From assembly GCA_045660845.1 (NCBI GenBank), contig JAZREO010000149.1:1-64000 (forward strand): a DNA stretch of 64,000 nt. The letters are read 5' to 3'. The first letter of the stretch is position 1, and every line of letters starts with the position of its first letter. The position numbers were made by a program, and so were the translations under genes. This DNA comes from QAKW01 sp045660845. Lineage in GTDB: Bacteria > Bacillota > Clostridia > Oscillospirales > QAKW01. Under the pieces are notes generated by a model. It had not been told where the DNA came from. It worked only from the letters and a program-made list of their open reading frames with translations, and did not search any database. Below, piece after piece: positions 41,156-51,800 of the stretch.

Positions 41156-42559
41156 TTAATCTGAGCCTTTTCCGATCAGCTTAAACAAACCGAAAACAAC
41201 ACCGATAATAACCAAAATGACCAAGAAGAATGTCCAAGACGATGCGGCCGCTGCGCCAAAGTTAAAGGTACTGTTGATGTACTTATCAATCTCGATCAGC
41301 ACCGCATTATCCGTATCGCTGAAGGTATCAACGATGGTATAAACGATATTAACCAAGATGATGGGAGCCACATTCGGAAAGGTAATCAACCAGAAGGTTT
41401 CCCACGCAGTTGCACCCTCAACATCACTGGCTTCATAGAGCGAGGGAGAAATACCCTGCAATGCAGCCAGGAACAGCAGGATCTGGATACCGGAATCCCA
41501 AACAACGTCGAAAATCCGATCCGCAACCATAGACATATAGGTAGTCAAGGTCTCATTCAAACCAAGTTCTGTCAAGAAGTCTGCTGCATTAGCTACTTCA
41601 AACAGTACGCCGTTACCGACATTACCTTCCATAACTTCGGTGGCATCGTTGGTGGAATTAAATGTTGTCATAACAACACCGGTGGTGACGATAACCGGCA
41701 GGAAGAAGATCGCACGAACCAGACCACGCCCCGCAAACTTACGATTCAACAGCACTGCAACAAACAAGCTGAAGATCAGAATGATAGGTACATTGACTGC
41801 CAGATCGAGCAAGGTATCCAGCAACGCCTGCAGATAGGTGGCGCCACCGGTCAAGATATCCTTAAAGTTTCCAAGACCATACCATGTGCATTTATAGTTT
41901 TCGAAAACGGAAACCTTTGAAAATGCATATTGCAGAGACTGAAAGCAAGGGGTTGCAAAGAACAGCAAGAAACCAATGAACCAGGGTAATACAAACATAA
42001 ATCCGGTAAACGCCTGCTTGGATTCATAAGAAATACCACGCTTATTCTTTTTGGCTTTTTTCTTTTCCGTATTCTGAACAACAGCTTTCTTTACATCGCT
42101 CTTTTTCGTTTCTTCATTCGCCTCGATCTCAGCCAGACGCTGCTCTCTTTCCTTTTTAGCAGCACGGTTTTTCTTCACCGCTTCAAGCTGCTCGGGAGTC
42201 AACTGAGAAAGCTGATCCACAATCCGCGCCTTCTGATCGTCGGAGAGCTGCTTTTTCTGGATTTCCTCCAGCCGCTTCTGCTCCGCCTCTTCCTCGGCGG
42301 TCTGCTGAGCCGCCTGCTCCGCCTCGATCTTAGCAGCCTTGGCGGCACGCAGAGCAGCGATTTGCTCCGGAGTCATCTGAGCCAGACGCTCCTTGGCAAT
42401 TTCCTGAGCGCGCTTTGGGTTTTGCTTTGCAATCGTCGCGGCGATCTGCTTATTATCGCGCTCTTCTACTTTTTCGGGTTCGACAGTTTCGGGGACATCG
42501 TTTGCCTCAACCTGAGCCTCTAAAACTTCATTTTTCAATTCTTCATTTTGTTTGCTCAT
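41156..42559 (-). CDS. Sugar ABC transporter permease with a long repetitive N-terminal extension
   Basis: The 467-residue protein has a normal CUT1 permease part with six helices from about residue 188 and the EAA-type loop SLYEASDVEGATAWETF. Ahead of it is an extension of about 180 residues, rich in Lys, Glu, Ala and Gln and coiled-coil-like. It holds two related units, QMTPEQIAALRAAKAAK (about 61-77) and QLTPEQLEAVKKNRAAKKE (about 117-135), plus a Lys-rich KKKAKKNKRG just before the first helix. The extension is predicted cytoplasmic. It overlaps the DUF5696 gene by four bases. Confidence 0.9.
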   Translation of the reverse strand: MSKQNEELKNEVLEAQVEANDVPETVEPEKVEERDNKQIAATIAKQNPKRAQEIAKERLAQMTPEQIAALRAAKAAKIEAEQAAQQTAEEEAEQKRLEEIQKKQLSDDQKARIVDQLSQLTPEQLEAVKKNRAAKKEREQRLAEIEANEETKKSDVKKAVVQNTEKKKAKKNKRGISYESKQAFTGFMFVLPWFIGFLLFFATPCFQSLQYAFSKVSVFENYKCTWYGLGNFKDILTGGATYLQALLDTLLDLAVNVPIILIFSLFVAVLLNRKFAGRGLVRAIFFLPVIVTTGVVMTTFNSTNDATEVMEGNVGNGVLFEVANAADFLTELGLNETLTTYMSMVADRIFDVVWDSGIQILLFLAALQGISPSLYEASDVEGATAWETFWLITFPNVAPIILVNIVYTIVDTFSDTDNAVLIEIDKYINSTFNFGAAAASSWTFFLVILVIIGVVFGLFKLIGKGSD

Positions 42560-44784
42560 GCGTTAGCACCTCCCACCACTGTAAAGTCTTTGGCGCCGAT
42601 CTTAACACCGTTCACGGTGGTCTCAGCGGTATTATAGTTGACATATACCTTTGCGCCGTTGCTGAAGGTCGTGATCTTCACATCCTCAGAAATGATCTCA
42701 TAGTTCGTGATCTCACTGCTTCCTACAGCGTCATAAACCTTCTTCAGACGCTTATAGTTTGCAAGCATATCATCATAATGATCATCCAGCTCACATGCAT
42801 AAGAGGACGTAAATTTGGTATCCTGGAAGGATGTAGATTCAGCATCCATCAGCAGGTAATAAATGCTCATACCGGTCTCTGCCAGTTTGAGAAGCAGGTC
42901 ATCCTGTTCAGAATTCAGATTGACAGGAGTACTCGACAGGTTCACATAGCCACGGAACACGATCTGATAGAAGGGAACTTCCTGCAGAGCGATATTATTA
43001 TGACTTCCGTAAACAGGAGCCTCCAAGACATTATCGACATAAGAGATCGCATAGCCATTACCACCCGTGGTATTGACAATGCCGTTCTCCCCTGCTGTTT
43101 CAGCCGCTGCTTTAAAGATGCTCGTCATCGAATCCACAGACTGATCACGGGTACTTACATCCTTCAAATTATAAGCGCAATAAACCGCATCACCAATAGA
43201 ATTAAAGGAATAACTCTTGATCTCCCAATCGGAAGCATTCTCAAGGAAATCCTCAGCATAACCATACATATGGTTGGGATGGATCAACTGATAAAGGATT
43301 TCGCTGGTCGTTCTCGAACCTGCTGCGTAAATTCTCGACTTATAGATCGCAACCGGAGAGGAATCCAGACCGTAGGCAGTATTTTTAAACTTCTTAATAT
43401 CGGAGTTGCTTCCATAAAACGCCTGAAGATCTGCATCAAAAGAAAGATGATAATTATCGATACCATTCGCCTTCGCAATCAGGCTTTGGAGAGCCTTCTT
43501 CCCACCCAGCTTAGAGTTGGGAGATATCTCGGTAGATACAGTCGTTTCCATGCCACCGGACGCCCAGCCCAGATAATTGATATATGCTTTATCAACATTA
43601 TCGGCAGCCAGACGATCAATCAATTCTTCCGCTTCCTTATAAGTAGTCAGAGCATCCTGTCCAGTATAAGGAATGCCAAGAAAATGTTTGGATTTCTTAA
43701 CGGAACCATAAAGAGTGATCGCCAATGTATTGGATACAGAGTCTTTCACCTTGGTCATTTTCTCTTCATTGATCAGGTACTCTCTGTACTTTTCCGCCAT
43801 ACCAATATAATTGGCATTTTCACCATCCAGAAAATAATATCTTGCAATATAGTTTTCGGGAAGAAAGTCGGAATAGTAGGACCCGCTGCCCGCCTGACCG
43901 GTGGAGCTACGACGGCTCTGGGTATCACGGACATTCACAGTTGTAAACATCGTATTATAACTGTTTTTATAGTTGCTGATATACGCATGCAGATCAGTAA
44001 CAGCGGCACCGCTCTCAATAATATTGAGATATGCCTCGCCATTCTTCACCATGCCGTATACTGGTAAACGAAGGGGTTCGTTCCAGTTGGCAAAATAATT
44101 TGAAGTGGCAACTTCAGTGGGGTTGGGAGCATAGAACTGACCCTCACCCTCAAGACCGAACTCATAAGCATTCAGTACGCCGCGGTTAAACTCCATCAGA
44201 GAACCGCTACCGTCTGGAATCAAGCCATAACCGGTATCGTTCAGACCTGCTGCGCCAAAGAACTGGAATAGCTTGACGGAAAGAACGCGAGTATCACTCA
44301 GTTCCTTAATCCGGTCAATCATCAGTTCCATATGGAGATAATCCTCTTTCAAGGAAAGCTTAACAGGGATAGTAAAGTCCATGTTATCTCCTTTGAAATA
44401 GAAGGTCATGATCCAATCCTTACCCTGACGCTCCGTAATGGTAGCGGCACTGGCCGAGGTGACTGTATAGCTCTTATAGCTCTCTGTCAGATAAGTAACT
44501 GCGATTTTGCTGGAAAGCTCTTCGTAGCTTTCACCCTGGGCAATCTTATCAGACTCCCAATCGAGAGGATTGGAATACCAAACGCGACCAGTCTTTTGGT
44601 TCATGACACCAAAGGTGCCGGCTGTACTGTCAATATATAGTGCCAAATTTGCATTCTCATTGACCAGCTGATAATTTCCGGGTACATCCAGGGTCGCCGG
44701 AGCAGCAGAAGTAGAAAAAGTGATCGCAGAAACGCAGGAAAGGAACAGCACTAACGATAATAAGATGGAAATTGTCTTTTTCAT
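42556..44784 (-). CDS. Secreted DUF5696 family protein
   Basis: The 742-residue protein has a signal peptide (residues 1-28, cleavage near STSAA) and a large extracellular region. It fits the DUF5696 group found with Yip1-type proteins and sugar permeases in clostridia and paenibacilli. Features include GYGLIPDGSGSLMEFNRG, a barrel-like stretch with VDKAYINYLGWASGGM and DADLQAFYG, and a C-terminal strand region ending FTVVGGANA. A glycan-acting or glycan-sensing role is inferred from the sugar operon and the barrel-like stretch; no catalytic motif is firmly identified. Confidence 0.8.
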   Translation of the reverse strand: MKKTISILLSLVLFLSCVSAITFSTSAAPATLDVPGNYQLVNENANLALYIDSTAGTFGVMNQKTGRVWYSNPLDWESDKIAQGESYEELSSKIAVTYLTESYKSYTVTSASAATITERQGKDWIMTFYFKGDNMDFTIPVKLSLKEDYLHMELMIDRIKELSDTRVLSVKLFQFFGAAGLNDTGYGLIPDGSGSLMEFNRGVLNAYEFGLEGEGQFYAPNPTEVATSNYFANWNEPLRLPVYGMVKNGEAYLNIIESGAAVTDLHAYISNYKNSYNTMFTTVNVRDTQSRRSSTGQAGSGSYYSDFLPENYIARYYFLDGENANYIGMAEKYREYLINEEKMTKVKDSVSNTLAITLYGSVKKSKHFLGIPYTGQDALTTYKEAEELIDRLAADNVDKAYINYLGWASGGMETTVSTEISPNSKLGGKKALQSLIAKANGIDNYHLSFDADLQAFYGSNSDIKKFKNTAYGLDSSPVAIYKSRIYAAGSRTTSEILYQLIHPNHMYGYAEDFLENASDWEIKSYSFNSIGDAVYCAYNLKDVSTRDQSVDSMTSIFKAAAETAGENGIVNTTGGNGYAISYVDNVLEAPVYGSHNNIALQEVPFYQIVFRGYVNLSSTPVNLNSEQDDLLLKLAETGMSIYYLLMDAESTSFQDTKFTSSYACELDDHYDDMLANYKRLKKVYDAVGSSEITNYEIISEDVKITTFSNGAKVYVNYNTAETTVNGVKIGAKDFTVVGGANA

Positions 44785-44803
44785 TGTTAATCTCTCCCCT
44801 TTC

Positions 44804-45487
44804 CTAAGATAGTATTCTCATACGACATTCCGTATAGATCGTCATAAAGAATACATATAGCTGCTGAATCAGCACAACGAACAAGAAGATCAAGAAGAAG
44901 ATGATCGCCATTGCAGCCAAGGATGCGATCAAATTGAGCAGTGTACCCCAGAAGGAGTAGTTATGGATCGTCATTGCGCCATAGAACATCAGTACAACAA
45001 ACCAAATGGTGCAGCAGACACCAACAATCGAAACAAAGGTAAACTCACTTTCGATCAAAAATCTGGAAAGGAATGTACTTAACAGATTATAAAAGATCAG
45101 CGGAGTCAAATTATAGCAGGTCATAACATAAATGTCGACCAAGCGACCTTCGCCGTTCAGCAAGGTGCAAAGCGCCCAGTTTGCCACAACAAACAACAGG
45201 ACCATCAAACCGGAGGTGCACAGTACAGTCAGGATATTAAAATCCTTAATCCGCAGGGTGGAGTAAATAAACCCGGTGGCGACCTCCTGAATAATAGCGG
45301 AAACTGTAAAAGCCAAAAGAAGCAAAGTGGCATAGATAGGAGAACCATTCTTCTTGAATTTTAGGTCTTCCATCGTATCAACAGGATGGGTGACCATCAA
45401 GAACGGATTCTTTTTCCCAGCAAATAAACGTTCGCTCATTGCCTTCAGGAAAACATAGATGTTACTCCATAATTTCTGTATCGTCAT
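44804..45487 (-). CDS. Yip1 family membrane protein
   Basis: The 227-residue protein has five membrane helices (about residues 46-66, 80-101, 116-137, 150-172, 183-210), with FTVSAIIQEVATGFIY in the first and the GEGRLVDIYVMTCYNLTPLI block that marks the Yip1 domain in bacteria. I start at MTIQKLW (45487) after GGAGGTGGAGATC. Its start lies 26 bases inside the upstream gene, so expression is coupled. It has no known biochemical activity here. Confidence 0.85.
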   Translation of the reverse strand: MTIQKLWSNIYVFLKAMSERLFAGKKNPFLMVTHPVDTMEDLKFKKNGSPIYATLLLLAFTVSAIIQEVATGFIYSTLRIKDFNILTVLCTSGLMVLLFVVANWALCTLLNGEGRLVDIYVMTCYNLTPLIFYNLLSTFLSRFLIESEFTFVSIVGVCCTIWFVVLMFYGAMTIHNYSFWGTLLNLIASLAAMAIIFFLIFLFVVLIQQLYVFFMTIYTECRMRILS

Positions 45488-47024
45488 GATCTCCACCTCC
45501 CTGCTTTTTTTCCTTAATTACAGTAATAATTTTATTACCAAAGATACGCCAAAGAATCACCAGCAAGACCAACACAACCAGCAAGGTCATGATCAGGTCA
45601 AAGGAATCGGCAATCACCGCTTCTCTATACAGCGAATAGGCATCCTGGTAATTCATGCGGTCATTGGCAATCTTAAAGTGATTCAAGGCATCTTCATAGC
45701 GCCCAAACTGATAATAGACCTTGCCAAGACCGATATGTGCAAGCTCACAGTTGGCATTATCCTTCAAGATTACATCCCAATACTTTTCAGCCTCGGTATA
45801 AAGCCCCTGATCATAAAGCAATATGCCGTCATGGAGGGTACGACCGTGCTGCGTAAGGCCATATACGGTGATTGAACCAAAATGGGAGTCAAGGATCAAT
45901 GTTTTCTTCCCAAGCTTCGCAATCGCAACAGGCTTATAAAGGAAACCCTGCTGCTTGCCGTTGCCACCGTACATAAAGGTCATGTTGCCTTCCGAATCAT
46001 ATTCGAAAATCTTGCAAAGGTTTGAATCCAGCATGGTGATAAAACCGTCTGCATCAACTGCAACATCTGTAAAGATGTTACCCTCTGTCTTGGTCACGCG
46101 ACGCTGAAGATCACCGTAGGTCTTAGACAGAGTTTCGTCGACCTTTTGCGTGCTCTTTGCCAGAGGATCAAGGATATTGTTGCCCAAGAAGTTCATCTTG
46201 ATCAACTGCTCGGTGTTGGAATCCTCGGTGGCCGCGATAACCGAATAAACAAAACCATATTCATCAACAACCAGGTTGGAAAATTCGGTAGGTACAAAGG
46301 TCACAAAGGAAACATCCGCATCGCTGCCCAAAAGGGAACGATACATACGACGCCACGCCAGAGCCACCATGTCCGTCATGGACATCTGGACATCCGGAGC
46401 TCCGAAATAGCGAAGGAATGTGCCCTTTTCATTAAATTCCATAATACCGTCCAAGGCACCCTGAGAGATTACATAGAGAGACATGTTCTTTGCAATTGCA
46501 ATCTTAGAGGGCTTAAATTCACCGCTGAAAAGATCAGAATTCGGCGCACCAACTGTCTGGACGATCTTACCACTCTTATCCTTATCCAGCTTGATGATCT
46601 GGCGGTTGCCGGTGTCGCAAACATAGATATAACCATACTTATCAACAACAAGGCTTTCCGCCAGTTTCATCGTATAAGGCTTGCCGTTGGCGGTAAGGGT
46701 TGAGAGTGTCTTGATATGTTTAAAATTGGAATCAAAAATATGTATACGAGGTGTATTTTCGCTTCCGTAATAATCCAAAATATAGATTTCATTCTGCGGG
46801 CTGACATAGAGATCAACCGCGTTGGTGATCTTCCCGATCCCCAGGTCTTCTCCATAGTAAACCTTTTCCGGAGTATAACCGGAGGGAGTTTCAACCGCTT
46901 CACCGTAGTAGTTATAATTGTAGGTATTGAACGCAATATAAGCCGAGGAGGGCATCGCCAGCATAGTTGCAAGGATCACCATGATCATTGCAACGGCGCC
47001 GACTTTCATAAATCTCTTTTTCAT
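45462..47024 (-). CDS. Extracytoplasmic NHL-propeller/TPR membrane protein
   Basis: The 520-residue protein has a signal segment (about residues 8-28), an NHL-type beta-propeller (about 60-390; repeats such as ESLVVDKYGYIYVCDTGNRQ and FTDVAVDADGFITML), two TPR units (about 395-460; LYDQGLYTEAEKYWDVIL, LGKVYYQFGRYEDALNHF), a C-terminal helix (about 475-495) and a basic tail. The bulk should face outside. Propeller plus TPR suggests a sensor or scaffold. I start at 47024 with AAGGAGG upstream. Confidence 0.85.
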   Translation of the reverse strand: MKKRFMKVGAVAMIMVILATMLAMPSSAYIAFNTYNYNYYGEAVETPSGYTPEKVYYGEDLGIGKITNAVDLYVSPQNEIYILDYYGSENTPRIHIFDSNFKHIKTLSTLTANGKPYTMKLAESLVVDKYGYIYVCDTGNRQIIKLDKDKSGKIVQTVGAPNSDLFSGEFKPSKIAIAKNMSLYVISQGALDGIMEFNEKGTFLRYFGAPDVQMSMTDMVALAWRRMYRSLLGSDADVSFVTFVPTEFSNLVVDEYGFVYSVIAATEDSNTEQLIKMNFLGNNILDPLAKSTQKVDETLSKTYGDLQRRVTKTEGNIFTDVAVDADGFITMLDSNLCKIFEYDSEGNMTFMYGGNGKQQGFLYKPVAIAKLGKKTLILDSHFGSITVYGLTQHGRTLHDGILLYDQGLYTEAEKYWDVILKDNANCELAHIGLGKVYYQFGRYEDALNHFKIANDRMNYQDAYSLYREAVIADSFDLIMTLLVVLVLLVILWRIFGNKIITVIKEKKQGGGDHDDTEIME

Positions 47025-47037
47025 GTCGTGCACCTCC

Positions 47038-47895
47038 TTAACCCTTGATACCAGCGTGCGCCATCGTCTTTACCGTACTACTCTGAGCAAAGATAAAGAA
47101 GATGATCGGCGGTATCATCATCAACACCGATGCTGCATATGCCTCACCGGCACGGGCAACGCTTCCTTCTGACGTGATCTGGCTCAAAGCAGTCGGCAGA
47201 GTCTTCAGCGTCTCGGTATAAATGTAGGAACCGGCGGTAGCGTTCCAGTTACGCTGGAACGAGAAGATCGCCAAGGTCAGCCATGCCGGTTTGATAGAAG
47301 GCATCACAATCGACCAAAGAATTTTCCAGTCGCCTGCACCGTCGATACGAGCAGCCTCGATCATTGCATTGGGGATCTCCGCCATATTCTGCTTCAAAAG
47401 GAAGACGCCCATCGTTGCAGAAATCTCAGGCAGCCAGTATGCAAAATAAGTATCAACGATTCCCAGGTAAGACATTACCAGATAGACAGGAATCTCGGTA
47501 ACACCGCCGGTAAAAAGCAGGGACCATACAATCAGGTTAAAGAGTACCGTCTTGCCAGGAAACTTATTCTTAGCCAGCGGGTATGCACACATGGCGGCAG
47601 AAAGAATATGGACAACTGTACCGATAATCGTATTCGCCAGGGTATTGAATACATATCTGGAGAACGGAACCCAAGAGGTAGACGTCAGGTCAAACAACTT
47701 TCTGAAGCTCATCAGGGTGGGGTTCTTGGTAAAGAACCGAGGCGGGAAGATAAACAACTCGTTGTACGGCTTGATGGACTGCACAATGGCATAGACCAAA
47801 GGCAATGACATGAAAGCAGCATAGAGAGCGAGCAAAAGATAGGTTGTTATGTCACCGACGACAGAAGCCTTTGTTCTTCTTAATTTTGTAGACAT
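47038..47895 (-). CDS. Sugar ABC transporter permease (MalG type), second pair
   Basis: The 285-residue protein has six membrane helices and the EAA loop NAMIEAARIDGAGDWKIL (about residues 168-185). It begins 20 bases after the MalF-type gene and is the second member of the pair encoded next to the solute-binding protein. Confidence 0.93.
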   Translation of the reverse strand: MSTKLRRTKASVVGDITTYLLLALYAAFMSLPLVYAIVQSIKPYNELFIFPPRFFTKNPTLMSFRKLFDLTSTSWVPFSRYVFNTLANTIIGTVVHILSAAMCAYPLAKNKFPGKTVLFNLIVWSLLFTGGVTEIPVYLVMSYLGIVDTYFAYWLPEISATMGVFLLKQNMAEIPNAMIEAARIDGAGDWKILWSIVMPSIKPAWLTLAIFSFQRNWNATAGSYIYTETLKTLPTALSQITSEGSVARAGEAYAASVLMMIPPIIFFIFAQSSTVKTMAHAGIKG

Positions 47896-47915
47896 TTTTC
47901 GTTCACTCTCCTTTC

Positions 47916-48878
47916 TTAATCATGCGAGAACCGAGCAAGCAGTTTATTGATCAGCGTCTTACTCAGGATCATCATCGCGAACAGCACAACGGCGATCGCA
48001 GACGCGTAACCCAACTCAAACCGGACATGACCAAAGTCCGAAATATGCAGAACCAGCGTATGACCCGCATAGTCAACAGACGGGTTACCCAGCAGCGCAG
48101 AGGAAATTGTTCCCACTGCAAAGGAGGAGGAAATCTGCATAACCGCACCGAACATCAGCATACCGCCCATCTGAGGCAAGGTAATGAAAAACAGTTCCTG
48201 GAACCGGTTTCGGACACCGTCGATAGCGCCCGCCTCTGCAAGAGAGGGATCCAGGTTCTGCAAACCTGCGATAAAGGACAAGAAGCTGGTACCCAGCGAA
48301 CACCACAACTGAACAATGATAACAATATTCAGCATATAAGCGGTATTCTTCAGCCATGCAATCGGTTCATCAATAACACCCAGGTTCATCAGAACAGAGT
48401 TAACAAGTCCGTACATATCACTGCTGAAGAGGTACTGGAAAATGAAGTAAACATTCGCAAGGGTCGGTGCATAGAACACCACAGTAAAGAACGCTCTGGC
48501 AACAGGATGTAGATCATTGATAAACCACGCAAAGATAAAGCAGAGCAAGTAGCTTACCGGACCGGTAATGATTGCAAACTTCAGCGTATTTTTCAAAGCG
48601 ATCATGAAAACGCTGTCTTCCAGGAACATTCTCAGGTAGTTATCCCATCCGATAAAAACGGGGGTATTCAAAATGTCGTAACGGGTAAAAGAAAGAACGA
48701 TAGACGCACCGATCGGCAAAATAGTAAACAAGGTGAAGAAAACCATAAAGGGCAGGATCAGCAGATAGTTGATCTTATTATCCTTCATCTCTTGCCATGT
48801 TAATGCCGCACGCTCGGAGAAGGTCAATCTTTTCTTTTTTAATAATTCAATTTCACGTTGCTTAGATGTAGAAGCCAT
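47916..48878 (-). CDS. Sugar ABC transporter permease (MalF type), second pair
   Basis: The 320-residue protein has six helices and the EAA-type loop LAEAGAIDGVRNRFQEL (about residues 205-221). It lacks the long extension of its counterpart at 41,156. The ATG at 48878 overlaps the solute-binding-protein stop (TAATG), with GGAGGAGG upstream, so I do not use the longer frame that starts 18 residues earlier. Confidence 0.93.
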   Translation of the reverse strand: MASTSKQREIELLKKKRLTFSERAALTWQEMKDNKINYLLILPFMVFFTLFTILPIGASIVLSFTRYDILNTPVFIGWDNYLRMFLEDSVFMIALKNTLKFAIITGPVSYLLCFIFAWFINDLHPVARAFFTVVFYAPTLANVYFIFQYLFSSDMYGLVNSVLMNLGVIDEPIAWLKNTAYMLNIVIIVQLWCSLGTSFLSFIAGLQNLDPSLAEAGAIDGVRNRFQELFFITLPQMGGMLMFGAVMQISSSFAVGTISSALLGNPSVDYAGHTLVLHISDFGHVRFELGYASAIAVVLFAMMILSKTLINKLLARFSHD

Positions 48879-51800
48879 TAATCTCTCGCCTCCTCCGGTA
48901 CAGACAGATGATATTCGGATCGCTTGCGCCAAATCTCATCGTTTATTTCATTATTATAATAGAATAGTTTTTCACGCGGGTTTGCGTTGTTGTTCACAAC
49001 ATTACGGAAAGCGTTGATTACGTTACGGCTGACATAATAACCGCCGACCAACTCGGGAGTCTCGCGGGTCCACTGACGCTGCGCCTTAATAATGGCAGCC
49101 TCCTCACTGGACCACTTGATCTTTTCAAACGCTTCCAGGTTCGCGGTGGAATATCTCGCAACAGAACCGATTGCCATTTCAACACGGTTACCGTAGTCAG
49201 CAGCGATATCAGCAGAGGTCCACCATTTTAGGAAGGTCCATGCATCCTGCAGCTGCTGCTCAGGATCTGCAGCCTTTTTAATGGTTCTCTCAATGATCAT
49301 GCATCCGCTCATACCGCTGGATTGGTCAGTTCGGTTGATCACGCCGGTCTTCTCATCTAAGATACCGGGCATGGGTGCAACGCTCCACAGTCCATTTAAT
49401 TCAGGAGCAGATTCCTGAAGATACGTAATACTGGAATAACCCTGAACGACCAAGGGCATCTCACCATTTCTGAAACGGCTGTACCAACTATAGTCAGTGG
49501 GCAGGTCATACTGCAGATAATAGCGGGTCCAGCGCTCAAAAGCGTCGATTGAATACTGCTCTGTGAAGTTGGTGGCAGTGCCATCCTCTCTATAAGGAGT
49601 ATGCCCGCTCTGCAGGATCAGAGTATAGAATGTCTCACCGCTGGCATTGGAATCCAGACCGACAGTCATGTTATTTGCCTGAATATACGGAAGAATATTA
49701 TCCAGATCATCCCAAGTATTCGGCACGCTGATGCCCAACTCAGCAAAGATATCGCTGCGGTAGAACAACAGCTTGAAGTCCTGCGTTTCAGGCAAAGCAA
49801 AGATCTTATTAATGGCATTGCCTTTTTCATCGTTAGTGCTCAAAGTATAGGGAGTCAATGCATAAGTCGAAAAACGACTGGCAACTTCGTTAAAGTCGCT
49901 GAACTGTGTCAAATCGTAAACTGCATTACGATAGCCCAAGTTCATCGGCTCAGAGCGGCTGACATGCAAAGCGATATCGGGACCGCGTCCGGCGATAATC
50001 GCTTTCTGCAAAATGCCCAGCGGTACCAAGCCAACGTTTACAGAGATATCGGTCTCCGGAGTAAAATAGTTGGTACAGAGGGTTTTCAGCACAGTGGCCT
50101 GGTCACGACCAGTACCTACCCAAGCGGTCAACGTACGACCGCTGGAGCTTTCGGCGCCAACAGAGGTGTAATCATCCACAAAGGAGGAAACAAAGGCACG
50201 CACTTCATGAGAAAGACCTTCCCAGAAATTAGCCTTTTGGCGAGTGGGCTCCATTCCCTCACCAGTGAAGATCAACTTATCAAACTGAACCGGCTGGTCA
50301 CGCAGATCCAGCATCCAGGAGCTGAGGGTACTTATATTATCTTTAAAGGTAGAAAGACGATCGGGGATCGCATAAGGCTTCTTAATGAAATCGGCGATCT
50401 GCGTTTCCAAAGTACTGATAATGGACGCAGAACCCAGGTTGCCGTTAATGGCAATAACCTGGTCCTTAATACCGAGAAGATCGTTATAAACAGAAGTGAA
50501 CATTTCTTCCAGGCCGGCGATCTTCTGATCCAACTCATAGTCACGGTAGGTATCGGGGGAAGTACCGGTAACCATGATGATCTTACGATAGATGTAGTTC
50601 AATTGATAGACCACATCTTCAGCCTCACGGCTGACCTGCGCCATATCGCCGATCACAACCTCCATGGAGAGGGTGTGTTCCCCTTTGGTCAGATAAAACT
50701 TAAAGTCATAGGAATCACCGTTCTCATCCTCGCCGCCAAGTACTTTATACTGATAACCAGTTCCAAACGGGAAGCCAATCGTATTCGCTTCTTCAAAAGG
50801 AACCTCGCCATCAATGTAAAGACGTCTGTAGGAGGTAGAATCCTCGACATAAGACTGACGGTAACGGACACCGATCGTGTAATAACCGTCTGCAGGAATA
50901 TTGATATTCCAGTTTACAGTCTGACCGGTTACATTCCAGTTTTCACCGCCGAGTACATTCAGACGGGTCTTGCTGATGCTGTAGGGAGATACCTTCGGGT
51001 CGCTCCGATCATAGGCGGGCTGGATCAAGGATTCGCTCTTGTCTACAAAATCCTCTGTTTCAAGTACATATTCTTCACTGACACTTGCGGCACCGTTTGC
51101 ATCATTCTTTGCAATGTATTCCGCATAAGTGATTTCCTCGCCATTATTATATAGACGGAGATAATCCAAAGCAAGAACTCCGGTGTTGAAGGTCAGCGTG
51201 ATGGTATGTACGCCTTCGGACAAGTAGAACTTGACTGCATCATCAAAGACACCATCGGGATCCCGGATGTCCTTGGTCAGCCACTTTGCAGCCTCGACTT
51301 GCTTAGAATAAAGCTCATTACCGACAGAGTCAAAATTGTTCTCGTCCTCCTCATCGGTCCAGTTCCGTTTCAGGAAGAAACGATCCGCATCATTATGGGG
51401 AAGCTTGCCATCGATCATGACTGCCAGCTCATAGTCTTTTCCGTTACCGTCGCCCAGCAGCGGGAAATATTCCAAACCAAGCGCATACATACCCGTCTTG
51501 GAAACATTGATCTGATAGGTCAGAGAACCAGTGCCGGTAGTGACCAGAACCTGATCCCGTCCCTCATAGGTCGCTTTAATCTCATGAGGAGCAGTCGCAG
51601 ATGTGATCTGAGTGGCTTCCAGACGGATCTCCGGCATGACCGTATCATACGCTTGATACTCCGAATAATAGTCGACATATCTGCCGCTGCGGTAAAAACC
51701 AACAACCGACACCTGGGTCTCATTATCGGTCCCCTCGGGTGTTACTGTTGCTGCAGGTGGATTCGCACCGCTTGCCGCCTCATTGTCTGCCGAGTCTGTC

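Noticed and set aside
41851..42559. Possible gene fusion or frame error in the extended permease
   Set aside because: The extension is in frame, has its own ribosome site region and a regular repeat pattern, and the permease helices follow without a break. A real extension is the simpler reading.
42415..44067. 550-codon plus-strand frame opposite DUF5696
   Set aside because: Lies fully across the DUF5696 and permease genes and has no family motif or ribosome site; antisense shadow of long genes.
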